Shown: piece by piece, positions 25,910 through 35,193 of the stretch
How the letters are laid out: every line of letters starts with the position of its first letter
Position numbering within the stretch: position 1 is the stretch's first letter
Program-made: the position numbers and the translations under genes
Notes under the pieces: model-generated
What the model saw: only the letters and a program-made list of their open reading frames with translations
Databases searched by the model: none
What the model was told of the DNA's origin: nothing
Origin: JARRLC01 sp050290865
Lineage (GTDB): Bacteria > Pseudomonadota > Alphaproteobacteria > Rhizobiales > Rhodomicrobiaceae
Reading direction: 5' to 3'
Length of the DNA stretch: 64,000 nt
Assembly: GCA_050290865.1 (NCBI GenBank)
Contig: JBNKIW010000007.1
Location: 62,001-126,000, forward strand

Positions 25910-26647
25910 ATGGCAAAAATCAAGACGACGGAGGGAGTTACGATCTACCGGCCGGGAGGGGGGCTGCGGTTTGTGCTCGGCGGCGCTTTCTTTTTCCTCC
26001 TCCTGTTTCTGGTCAACGCGCTGGCGGGCGCGATCTGGCTGGCCTTCCACCATCTGTTCGTAGACGCTGTAGTCTTCTTCATTATGGCCCTGGCGTCGGT
26101 GGGGCTGCTCCTCTACGCGACCATTTACCTGTTTGCCGCCTCGCACATGGAGGTGCGGCTCGGTCCGGATGCGGCGACATTCGTGATCCCGGACTGGCGC
26201 GGCCCCACGCCGCTATTTCCCTACACAGAGTGTAAGATACCCTACGCTGACATAGCCTCGGTGGAAACGCGCGGCGAGGTCTACCGCTACTTCGTCCTTC
26301 CGGTGATTGTCGAGGGATGCTGCCTGCTGCGCAAGGATGGCAAGCGCATCACCCTTGGCTATGTGCACGAGAACGCGGAAGATCCGTCGATGCCATTCCC
26401 GGTGATCGCCGCGAAAATCGCAGAACGTGCCGGCGTGTCGGTGGGACACCGCGGCGTGGTGGAGGGTAACCGCGGCCTGCGTGCGCTCGTGCAGGAGGAG
26501 CCGGGATGGGATGCGCCGGAGCTGCCCGCGAAAAGGCTTGAGGTGCTGCGCAAGAGTGAGCGCAGCCGCTGGAAGCTTGCGATCATCTTTCTCGCGGCGG
26601 CACTGGCAATCGGGGGCGCGTTCCAGCTTTATCGCCTCTATGGCTGA
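25910..26647 (+). CDS. Hypothetical membrane protein with DUF3239/PH-like middle domain (unassigned)
   Basis: 245 aa. Two N-terminal membrane helices (about 20-45 and 52-78), a soluble middle part (MEVRLGPDAATFVIPDWRGPTPLFPYTECKIPYADIASVETRGEVYRYFVLPVIVEGCCLLRKDGKRITLGYV) that reads like the YdbT/PH-type membrane-associated domain, and a final helix (KLAIIFLAAALAIGGAFQLYRL). The middle part has the strand-turn pattern of bacterial PH domains, so the protein may be a membrane-anchored regulator; this is inference from layout only. GGGAG lies seven bases before the ATG. Monocistronic. Confidence 0.75.
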   Translation: MAKIKTTEGVTIYRPGGGLRFVLGGAFFFLLLFLVNALAGAIWLAFHHLFVDAVVFFIMALASVGLLLYATIYLFAASHMEVRLGPDAATFVIPDWRGPTPLFPYTECKIPYADIASVETRGEVYRYFVLPVIVEGCCLLRKDGKRITLGYVHENAEDPSMPFPVIAAKIAERAGVSVGHRGVVEGNRGLRALVQEEPGWDAPELPAKRLEVLRKSERSRWKLAIIFLAAALAIGGAFQLYRLYG

Positions 26648-26762
26648 CTCCAGGTGATCGTCCGCGACTGTGCGGAGCACGATCGCACGCAGCCGGAATT
26701 GTCGGTGAAAAGCCGGGGGCTTGGCGTTCCTGGCCGAGGCCGACTAGGTGAGACGGCCCGCC

Positions 26763-27074
26763 TCAGATGCCGTCTGGCAATGCTGGACGCGGCGGCGTGT
26801 AGCCCGCGACATAGAGCAGGACGCCGGCCCCCGCGGCGACGAACCACGCCGGAAGCAGGAGGATGGTCGTTGCTGCCGGGCTCCAGAGATACGTGCTGAC
26901 CTGCTCGACCGAGCCCCGCACCCAGGCCAATGTCATCGGGCTCAGTGTCTGCCAGTGCTGCTGGACCGATGTGAAGACCAGCCGGCCGTTGTCGGCGAGC
27001 ATGCACATGCCGTCATAGGCCAAGGCCGCCATTCCCACGCCCAGCAACAGATAGCCAAGAAACCGCAAGACCAT
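26763..27074 (-). CDS. Small two-helix membrane protein
   Basis: 103 aa from the ATG at 27074 (MVLRFLGYLLLGVGMAALAYDG); a longer frame upstream adds a non-hydrophobic extension. Two membrane segments, about 5-22 and 70-95, flank a polar loop containing WQTLSPMTLAWVRGSVEQVSTYLW. Resembles small alphaproteobacterial membrane proteins often annotated only as PetM-like or hypothetical; function unknown. Follows the MuiA-like gene on the same strand, but the start of this gene is downstream of that gene's stop by 100 bases, so it could share its transcript. Confidence 0.65.
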   Translation of the reverse strand: MVLRFLGYLLLGVGMAALAYDGMCMLADNGRLVFTSVQQHWQTLSPMTLAWVRGSVEQVSTYLWSPAATTILLLPAWFVAAGAGVLLYVAGYTPPRPALPDGI

Positions 27075-27174
27075 GGTCGCATGCTCCGATTGCCGCCACA
27101 CAGGGTTAGCAGACTGCGCCGCGCCAGGCAATGTCCCGGCCGGTGCCGGGGCATAATGCACCGTAGCGGCAGCG

Positions 27175-28842
27175 TTATTCGCCCACGATGATCTCGCGCT
27201 TGGCCGGCCATCTGATCTCGTAGGACAGGGCGATCTCGTTCTGCTCCTGCGGCTTCAGATCGAAGGTCCAGGCGAGCACACCCTGCTTCTCCTCGTAATT
27301 GCTTTCGCTCGGCTCCGTCGTCATCGGCAGGATTTCGATTTCGATCTTTTCATGCTCCGAGACCGGAACCTGGTCGATGACCGTCACCGGTACCGTCCAG
27401 TCATGCAGGTTCCTGACCGTGATCTTCAAGTGCTGCTCGTCGGTGGACGATGTGCGGATGATACCGGTTTCACCTTTCGCCCGCTGCAATTCCACGCGCG
27501 TAACCTTCACGGCGTCGTCGCGCCCGAAGCCCAGTTCCTGCTCCTCGCCCGAGACGATCAGCGGCAACTCGGCGCGTCCCGCGAATACACCGTCGCGATA
27601 GAGCGAAACCTTGCCCGGCAGGACCGGCGCGAGGCCTTCATAAGTAAATCTGGCATGCAGAAAGGCGGTTGCGTCCTTTTTTGGCGTCGTGCGCACGGCG
27701 AGGGCGGGCTTGAGATTTTCGGCGGCAATGAACACCTTCTTCCGCCCCACACCCGATCGGACCGTCACGCGCTGCGGGATGGCGAAGGCCGCCTGATACG
27801 GGGCCGTCTCCACGGTCGCCGGGCGTTCCTGGGTCGGCGCAGTCTCGAGCATCCCCATCAGGCCCCCCGCACCACTCCTGCCACGGCTCTTGGACGCCAA
27901 CGGTTGGGGCGCCGGCGGTGTATCGGGCTTGAAGACCACCTTCTGCGTCTCGAGCTGCGGCGCCGACGTCTCGGCTCCCGGCCGCACGGTGGACAGGGTG
28001 ATCGCGGCGTCAACCCAGTCCTCGCCGGTCTTCTGTGCGACACTTGCGCGCCGCGCGAGCGTGAGATGCGGCTCCTTGCCCGCGCCGCCCGTGGTCAGGC
28101 GGGCGTCGTAAACGGGAGTCCAGCCCGCCCTTTCAACCTGGTACCGGATGCGCAGCGGGATGCGAGCCGCCTCACGGGCTTCGACATAGATCCGCACCGC
28201 GGTGCGCCCCCGCTTTTCTGCGGGCTCCAGCACAAGGCGCTCCTTCAGGATCTTGATGCGCTTGTCCAGTGTGCGCTGTTCGATCCGCGCCGCGAGCTCG
28301 GCTCTTGATGCTTCCACGAGGCGGTTGCCGATGAGGTCGAAAAGCGCGTTCCAGCCGGTCGCAGTGGCGGCCTTGCTCTCGTCCTTCCCGGTGGGGCCGG
28401 ATGCCGGCAGGCGGCTCAGATTTTCGGCCAGCGTCCGTTGCGCGACGGCGGCGGCGATCGCCCCGTCGAGCGCCTTGCGTTCGTCGGTGAGGCGCTGCAG
28501 CTCTTTCTCCAGGCGCTTGCGCTCGCTTTTTCCCCGTCCGTCACCGGCCGCCGACTTCCCGGCGAGGATCTGCCGGACATCCACGGAGCTGATTTCCAGG
28601 CCGTTCGCCGCACCTCCCTCCACGCGGATGGACGGCTCGGTGAGCCCGGCTGGCAGGTCGGCGACGGCAATCACATGTCCGCCCGGCTTCAGCGACACCT
28701 CGAAGCTGCGTGTGACCTCGGCTCCGGCTGGGAAGACGGTCACGGCATCGACCTTCGAATGCGCTGTTATCTCGGCCCCCGCGGCGGGCAACATGCCGGT
28801 CAACAGGATGGAAAATACCAGGAAAACGCGGCCACGCGCCAT
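27175..28842 (-). CDS. MuiA-family (DUF4139) exported protein
   Basis: 555 aa with a signal peptide (MARGRVFLVFSILLTGMLPAAGA, cleavage after about residue 22) and start codon preceded by AGAGGTGG. N-terminal DUF4140-like domain (SKVDAVTVFPAGAEVTRSFEVSLKPGGHVI), a coiled coil at about 90-240, and the C-terminal DUF4139 domain with VAQKTGEDWVDAAITLSTVRPG and VIDQVPVSEHEKIEIEILP. This is the mucoidy-inhibitor-A family, a secreted protein of unknown mechanism found in many bacteria. The long coiled coil and surface-exposed beta domain suggest envelope function. Terminates at a TAA and is followed by the small membrane protein. Confidence 0.88.
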   Translation of the reverse strand: MARGRVFLVFSILLTGMLPAAGAEITAHSKVDAVTVFPAGAEVTRSFEVSLKPGGHVIAVADLPAGLTEPSIRVEGGAANGLEISSVDVRQILAGKSAAGDGRGKSERKRLEKELQRLTDERKALDGAIAAAVAQRTLAENLSRLPASGPTGKDESKAATATGWNALFDLIGNRLVEASRAELAARIEQRTLDKRIKILKERLVLEPAEKRGRTAVRIYVEAREAARIPLRIRYQVERAGWTPVYDARLTTGGAGKEPHLTLARRASVAQKTGEDWVDAAITLSTVRPGAETSAPQLETQKVVFKPDTPPAPQPLASKSRGRSGAGGLMGMLETAPTQERPATVETAPYQAAFAIPQRVTVRSGVGRKKVFIAAENLKPALAVRTTPKKDATAFLHARFTYEGLAPVLPGKVSLYRDGVFAGRAELPLIVSGEEQELGFGRDDAVKVTRVELQRAKGETGIIRTSSTDEQHLKITVRNLHDWTVPVTVIDQVPVSEHEKIEIEILPMTTEPSESNYEEKQGVLAWTFDLKPQEQNEIALSYEIRWPAKREIIVGE

Positions 28843-29071
28843 CTCACCACCTCTTACGAAAAACACTGCGGAACCTGTAAAGGCTGGCAATCGACACAGT
28901 TTGTCAACGCAGTCTTAAGGCAATTTACATCGATCCTGGCGGGTGGCGCACACTGATGCAAATCAGGGTAAATCGGGGCTCTTGCACTCCCGGGGTGTGG
29001 CTGGTGAGCCGTGTTCCGCCCCCTCGCTATTTCGCTTGACCACGGCTGCAAAACCCGGCAGGGTGCCGCTC

Positions 29072-29155
29072 ATGAAGACCATTCGGCCCATCAGCACCCG
29101 CTGCGACGCTTGTCTGATCGCAGCCAGCATCTGCTGCATTATTATCGCGAGCTAA
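29072..29155 (+). CDS. Putative Cys-rich leader peptide upstream of cysS
   Basis: 27-codon ORF MKTIRPISTRCDACLIAASICCIIIAS, ending 79 bases before cysS. Four Cys codons occur at 29102, 29111 and the pair 29132-29137. An AGGG-type ribosome site lies about ten bases upstream. The bases GCCAGC (29123-29128) just before the Cys-Cys pair can pair with GCTGGC (29162-29167), which is also complementary (GCTGGCG/CGCCAGC) to 29210-29216 next to the cysS ribosome site, so stalling at Cys codons could switch structures. Cys-rich uORFs controlling cysteine genes are known in other bacteria; here it is an inference, and it could be chance. Confidence 0.4.
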   Translation: MKTIRPISTRCDACLIAASICCIIIAS

Positions 29156-29234
29156 CATCACGCTGGCGCGGCCGTTCCCCCTTGTTTTGAATTTGTAGCC
29201 CGAACGTCCCGCCAGCCGGCGAGGAGATGAATTC

Positions 29235-30661
<1,427 letters not shown>

Positions 30662-30665
<4 letters not shown>

Positions 30666-31147
30666 GCGAGACCCTCCCTTCCCAATCCGCCGAAACGCCG
30701 CCCGTTCTGACCGGCGGCTGCCAGTGCGGTGCCGTGCGCTTTCGCATCGAAGGCGGGCTGGGGCGCGCCTCCATCTGCCATTGCCGCATGTGCCAGAAGG
30801 CGGCCGGTAATTTCTTCGCCCCGCTGGTAACGGCGAAAAACCTCGTCTGGACGAAGGGCGAGCCGGCGCGCTTCCGCTCCTCCAACAAGGTGCAGCGCGG
30901 CTTCTGCCGCAAATGCGGCACGCCGCTGACCTTCGAGCCGGACGGCCGAGCGCAGATCGAGGTGTTCATCGGCGCGCTGGACGATCCCGAAGCCGCTCCG
31001 CCTGCGATTCAGGTGGGCGAGGAAAGCGCGCTCAGCTACGTCCACGGCCTTGCGAACCTGCCCACGCGCTCAGGTGATGAGCAGGCGAAGGTCGCGGCGC
31101 ACTACGCGGGCATCATCTCCTGCCAGCATCCCGACCGGGACATCTGA
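30662..31147 (+). CDS. GFA (glutathione-dependent formaldehyde-activating) family protein
   Basis: 161 aa single-domain CENP-V/GFA fold with two zinc sites: GGCQCGAVRF (Cys20, Cys22), CHCRMC (Cys39, Cys41, Cys44) and GFCRKCGTPL (Cys82, Cys85). GFA enzymes were proposed to help form S-hydroxymethylglutathione from formaldehyde; most homologs have unknown substrates. Starts with GTG inside the cysS stop (4-base overlap), so the two are translated as a pair, an unusual partnership without a known link. The protein ends 61 bases before cimA. Confidence 0.9.
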
Positions 31148-31208
31148 TCACCAGAGCAGCCCTTCAACCCAGCACCCGCATCTCAGATCAAGAAACCGAG
31201 TACCAGTC

Positions 31209-32825
31209 ATGACCAAAGCCCGCCTTTACCTTTTCGACACCACGCTGCGCGACGGCGCGCAGACGCAAGGAGTGAGCCTCTCGCTGGAGGACAAGCTCCT
31301 CATCGCGCGCGCGCTGGACGAACTCGGGCTGGACTACATCGAGGGCGGCTATCCCGGCGCCAATCCCACGGACAGCGCGCTGTTCGCCGAGAAACGCCGT
31401 TTCGCCAATGCCCGCCTCGCCGCTTTCGGCATGACGAAGCGTGCGGGGCGGTCGGTGTCCAACGATCCGGGCTTCGCCGAGCTCCTCACGGCGGAGGCGG
31501 ACGCCGTTTGCCTCGTCGCCAAGAGCTGGGATTATCATGTCGAGGTTGCGCTCGGCGTGTCGAACGCGGAGAACCTGGAGGCCATCACCGAGTCCGTTCG
31601 GGCCGTGCGCGAGGCGGAGCGCGAGGCGCTCGTCGATTGCGAGCATTTCTTCGACGGCTACAAGGCCAACCGCGACTATGCGCTCGCCTGCGCCCAGACG
31701 GCGTACGAAGCGGGCGCGCGCTGGGTCGTGCTGTGCGACACCAATGGCGGCACGCTGCCGCATGAGGTCGAGGCCATCATCGCCGACGTCGCCGAAGTGG
31801 TGCCCGGCGATCATCTCGGCATCCACACCCACAACGATACGGAGAACGCCGTCGCCAACACGCTGGCCGCCGTGCGGGCGGGCGCGCGGCAAATCCAGGG
31901 CACGCTCAACGGGCTGGGCGAGCGCTGCGGCAATGCCAATCTCTCGTCCATCATCCCGACGCTCATGCTCAAGGCCGACTTCGCCGACCGCTTCGAGACC
32001 GGCGTCACGCCGGAGCGGCTGCGCAGGCTCACGCACGCGTCGCGGCTCCTGGACGAAATCCTCAACCGCGCGCCGAACCGCTCGGCGGCCTATGTCGGTG
32101 AGTCGGCCTTCGCGCACAAGGGCGGCATCCATGTCTCGGCGGTGCAGAAGGATCCGCGCACTTACGAGCATGTCCCGCCCGAAACCGTCGGCAATACGCG
32201 CAAGCTCCTGGTCTCGAACCAGGCCGGACGCTCGAACATCGTTGCCGAGCTCGAGCGTGTCGGCATCGCGGTGCGCCCCGACGATCCGCATGTCACCCAG
32301 CTCCTGGAGCAGGTGAAGCAGCGCGAGGCGGCGGGCTACGCCTATGAAGGGGCGGACGCGTCTTTCGAGCTGCTGGCGCGGCGGATGCTCGGCGAGGTGC
32401 CGGAGTATTTCTCCATCGAGAGTTTCCGCGTCATGGTGGAGCGGCGCCACAATGCGCTCGGCCAGCTCAAGACGGTTTCGGAGGCGACGGTGAAAGTCAG
32501 CGTGGCGGGCGAAATGGTGATGAATGTCGGTGAGGGCAACGGCCCGGTGCATGCGCTCGACACGGCGCTCCGGCGCGATCTCGGCAAATACCAGAACTTC
32601 ATCCGCGGGCTGGAGCTGGTCGATTACAAGGTGCGCATCCTGACCGGCGGCACCGACGCCGTGACGCGCGTGCTGATCGAGACGCGTGACGGGGACACGC
32701 GCGACCGCTGGTTCACGGTGGGCGTGTCGCCGAACATCGTCGATGCGTCATTCGAGGCGCTGGTGGACTCGATCACCTACAAGCTCTTGCGCGACAAGGC
32801 GCCCGCGCCGGACGCCCTGGAGTAG
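31209..32825 (+). CDS. cimA: (R)-citramalate synthase
   Basis: 538 aa. Condenses acetyl-CoA and pyruvate to citramalate, the first step of the pyruvate route to 2-oxobutyrate and isoleucine. Family: LeuA/CimA. N-terminal FDTTLRDGAQTQGVSLS (catalytic Arg and metal Asp), ALDELGLDYIEGGYPGANPTD, the HTHNDTENAVAN metal-binding block and GTLNGLGERCGNANLSS; a C-terminal regulatory LeuA_dimer domain (about 400-530: LKTVSEATVKVSVAGEMVMNVGEGNGPVHALDTALRRDL). Length and the DYIEGGYPGAN motif fit CimA rather than isopropylmalate synthase (LeuA). Only a weak ribosome site precedes the ATG. Repeat copy 2 starts 14 bases after the stop. Confidence 0.92.
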   Translation: MTKARLYLFDTTLRDGAQTQGVSLSLEDKLLIARALDELGLDYIEGGYPGANPTDSALFAEKRRFANARLAAFGMTKRAGRSVSNDPGFAELLTAEADAVCLVAKSWDYHVEVALGVSNAENLEAITESVRAVREAEREALVDCEHFFDGYKANRDYALACAQTAYEAGARWVVLCDTNGGTLPHEVEAIIADVAEVVPGDHLGIHTHNDTENAVANTLAAVRAGARQIQGTLNGLGERCGNANLSSIIPTLMLKADFADRFETGVTPERLRRLTHASRLLDEILNRAPNRSAAYVGESAFAHKGGIHVSAVQKDPRTYEHVPPETVGNTRKLLVSNQAGRSNIVAELERVGIAVRPDDPHVTQLLEQVKQREAAGYAYEGADASFELLARRMLGEVPEYFSIESFRVMVERRHNALGQLKTVSEATVKVSVAGEMVMNVGEGNGPVHALDTALRRDLGKYQNFIRGLELVDYKVRILTGGTDAVTRVLIETRDGDTRDRWFTVGVSPNIVDASFEALVDSITYKLLRDKAPAPDALE

Positions 32826-32838
32826 GGGAGGGCGGCGG

Positions 32839-32995
32839 CTAGTACGCCCCGCAGGAAATCCTGACCCACTTGCCGCACGCTCTCACAGGATTTCCTGCGG
32901 GTTAAGCGTACTAGCAAGTTATTGACTCTAGTACAGCTTTCCCGAGGCAAGTTCGCTTGCGCACTTGCGGCAAATAGGGTGCGAACTTGCCCCCC
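32839..32995. repeat. Palindromic double-hairpin repeat, copy 2 (right end missing)
   Basis: Hairpin A (32839-32914) has ends CTAGTACGCC and GCGTACTAG and an inner stem CCGCAGGAAATCCTG/CAGGATTTCCTGCGG, in which a G-C pair of copy 3 is replaced by A-T, a compensatory change. Spacer CAAGTTATTGACT follows, then CTAGTACAGC (32928) and hairpin B with arms GGCAAGTTCGC/GCGAACTTGCC. The outer right arm GCTGTACTAG is missing: the repeat runs directly into the ligB stop codon at 32997. It fills the gap between convergent cimA and ligB and may act as their terminator. Confidence 0.88.
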
Positions 32996-32996
32996 G

Positions 32997-33839
32997 TCAG
33001 GCGGCATTCTCCAGAAGCAGCATCCCGGCTCCGGTGTTCGAGATCGGGATGTGATAGTTGCGCGCCAGTTCGGTCACCTTGCCGTTCAGTGCACCGCGCA
33101 TCGCCAGCCACAGGACGAACTCCGCTCCCTGAGCCCCGGCCTCGCGCACCAGATCGACCGCCGACATCTTCGCCAGTTCCTCCGGCGCGCTGACGAGCTT
33201 GTCCATGCACATCAGATCGAACTGCTTGTTGATGAAGCCCGCGCGCTTGCCGTCGAGCTGATGCGAGAGCCCGCCCGTGCCGAGGACGACGATTTTCAAG
33301 TCCTCCGGGAAGGAGGCGAGCGCCTTGCCGATCGACTGGCCGAAGCGGTAGCAGCGCGACGGCGACGGGATCGGGTGCTGCACGGTGTTGATGCTGATCG
33401 GGATGGCGCGGATCGGCGTCTTGTTGCGGTCCGGCCAGAAAAGCTGCATCGGCACCGTGAAGCCGTGATCGACGATCATCTCCTGGCAGGAGCAGACGTC
33501 GAATTCGTCGTCCACGAGCTGGTTGATGATGTGCCAGGACAGTTTGGGATGCCCGTCGAACGACGCGATCGTCGGGATGCCCCAGCCCTCGTCCTGGTTC
33601 TCGTACTCGAAGGCGGCGCCGACGGCGAAAGTCGGCATCTTGTCGAGGAAGAAGTTCGAGCCGTGGTCGTTGTAGAACACCACCGCGATGTCTGGCTTGT
33701 TCTCCTCGACCCATTTGTGCACCGGCGGGTAGCCGTCGAAGAACGGCTTCCAGTACGGGTCGTCGTAGAGCTGCCTGGCAATGGCGTTGCCGACAGCGGG
33801 GATGTGCGATGTGGTCAGTCCACCAATGATCTTGGCCAT
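32997..33839 (-). CDS. ligB: Protocatechuate 4,5-dioxygenase beta subunit
   Basis: 280 aa, extradiol ring-cleavage subunit that carries the active-site Fe(II) and opens protocatechuate to 4-carboxy-2-hydroxymuconate-6-semialdehyde. Residues at the places expected for LigB: His12 (TTSHIPAV), His59 (YNDHGSNF), His193 (GGLSHQLDG) and Glu240 (GAEFVLWLAM). The chosen ATG (33839) has AAGGAGAA upstream and gives the family N-terminus MAKIIGG; it starts four bases after the alpha-subunit stop. The final gene of the minus-strand gal/lig operon; its stop abuts repeat copy 2. Confidence 0.96.
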   Translation of the reverse strand: MAKIIGGLTTSHIPAVGNAIARQLYDDPYWKPFFDGYPPVHKWVEENKPDIAVVFYNDHGSNFFLDKMPTFAVGAAFEYENQDEGWGIPTIASFDGHPKLSWHIINQLVDDEFDVCSCQEMIVDHGFTVPMQLFWPDRNKTPIRAIPISINTVQHPIPSPSRCYRFGQSIGKALASFPEDLKIVVLGTGGLSHQLDGKRAGFINKQFDLMCMDKLVSAPEELAKMSAVDLVREAGAQGAEFVLWLAMRGALNGKVTELARNYHIPISNTGAGMLLLENAA

Positions 33840-33843
33840 TGCC

Positions 33844-34197
33844 TTATTCTCCTTGCTTCCTGAGCATTTCCTTGAACGCATCGACCGTCATGCTGGTCTG
33901 CTGTGCGCCGACGTCCTGCACGCCCAGGCCGAAGATCCCGGCGAACTTGGCCAGATAGTAGATGTTGCCGCCCGCATCGATGAGTTCGAGCACGTTGCGG
34001 TTGCGGATCGCCTGCTTCTGCTGCTCGTTGAGGCCGAATTTCGTCATGTAGGCCTCTTCGTCCTTGCGGAATTCCTCGCGGGCCTCCGCGCCATTGAACG
34101 AGAAGCACATCTTGTTCAGTGCATAGCCTTTCATGGCCATTTCGCCGTCGAAGAAGGTCGTCCCCGGAATGGGGGTCTCCAGATTGCCGTAGCTCAT
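33844..34197 (-). CDS. ligA: Protocatechuate 4,5-dioxygenase alpha subunit
   Basis: 117 aa, mostly helical small subunit that caps the LigB active site. The segments MCFSFNGAEAREEFRKDEEAYMTKFGLNEQQKQAIRNRNVLELIDAGGNIYYLAKFA match the LigA family well. GGGAG ribosome site eight bases before the ATG. Followed four bases later by ligB; preceded by a 107-base gap to ligI, the largest in the operon, which could hold an internal promoter, though none was identified. Confidence 0.95.
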   Translation of the reverse strand: MSYGNLETPIPGTTFFDGEMAMKGYALNKMCFSFNGAEAREEFRKDEEAYMTKFGLNEQQKQAIRNRNVLELIDAGGNIYYLAKFAGIFGLGVQDVGAQQTSMTVDAFKEMLRKQGE

Positions 34198-34304
34198 TGC
34201 CTGTCTCCCTTTTTGCCGCTAGGCCAAGAGCCGCGCGCCCTGATCCGGATACAAGACGCCGCCTCCAAGTCTTGAGTTTTGAGCACCGTTCTCGCGATTG
34301 GCGC

Positions 34305-35177
34305 TCAGTCCCAGTAAAGCCGTACCGGGTTATCGATTAGAAGCGCACGCTGCAACGCTGCGGCAGGCGCAATGTGCGGGATCACATCGACGAGTTTGCC
34401 ATCATCCGGCATGTGCGATTTCATGTTCGGATGCGGCCAGTCCGTCCCCCACAGCACCCGGTCGGGGAAGGTCTCCACGAGCAGGCGGCTGAAGGGAATG
34501 ACATCGCTATAGGCATCGGGGCCGGTGAGCGAGAGCCGCTCCGGGCAGCTCACCTTGGTCCAGATGTTCTCGTTGTCGCGCATGAGGCCGACGAAGCGCT
34601 GGAAATCGGGATGCTCCACGCCTTTCGCCACGTCGGGGCGGCCCATATGGTCGACCACGATGATCGTCGGCAACTGCTCCAGGAAAGGAATGAGGTCTTC
34701 GAGATCGGCGGCCTCGAAATAAACCACGATATGCCAGCCGAGCGTGGCGATCTTTTCGGCGATACCGAGGAACACCGCCTTGGGTGTCGCATCCACCAGC
34801 CGCTTGACGAAATTGAAGCGCACGCCGCGCACGCCCGCGTCATGCATCGCGCGCAGCTCGTTCATAGTGATGTCCGGGCCGACGCTGGCGACGCCGCGCG
34901 CGCGGCCGTCCGAGGCGAGGAGCGCGTCCACGAGGGCGCGGTTGTCCTTGCCGTGGCAGGTAGCCTGCACGATGACGTTGCGCTCGAAACCAAGGAAGTC
35001 GCGCAGGGCGAACAGCTTTTCCTTGGACGCGTCGCAGGGCGTGTATTTGCGCTCGGGCGCGTAGGGGAAGACGGCGGCCGGCCCGAAGACGTGGCAATGC
35101 GCATCGACCGCGCCGGGCGGCGGCGCGTAGGCCGGCTTCGACGGATTGGGGTGGAAAGGAAGGTAATTCGGGTCCAT
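34305..35177 (-). CDS. ligI: 2-pyrone-4,6-dicarboxylate hydrolase
   Basis: 290 aa amidohydrolase-superfamily enzyme that opens 2-pyrone-4,6-dicarboxylate to 4-oxalomesaconate/4-carboxy-2-hydroxymuconate. N-terminal PPPGAVDAHCHVFGPAAVFPYAP (metal-site-like His pair), VVDHMGRPD, and LLWGTDWPHPN-type VLWGTDWPHPNMKSH near the C-terminus are the family's signatures. I start it at MDPNYLPFHPN to match LigI N-termini; a longer frame begins 36 bases upstream and would overlap galD by 20 bases, and neither has a strong ribosome site. Between galD (16 bases) and ligA (107 bases). Confidence 0.94.
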   Translation of the reverse strand: MDPNYLPFHPNPSKPAYAPPPGAVDAHCHVFGPAAVFPYAPERKYTPCDASKEKLFALRDFLGFERNVIVQATCHGKDNRALVDALLASDGRARGVASVGPDITMNELRAMHDAGVRGVRFNFVKRLVDATPKAVFLGIAEKIATLGWHIVVYFEAADLEDLIPFLEQLPTIIVVDHMGRPDVAKGVEHPDFQRFVGLMRDNENIWTKVSCPERLSLTGPDAYSDVIPFSRLLVETFPDRVLWGTDWPHPNMKSHMPDDGKLVDVIPHIAPAAALQRALLIDNPVRLYWD

Positions 35178-35193
35178 GTCAATTCTTGTCCGG

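Noticed and set aside
28943..29155. 70-codon plus-strand frame covering the cysS leader
   Set aside because: Only the last 27 codons have a ribosome site and the Cys cluster; the longer part has no start signal.
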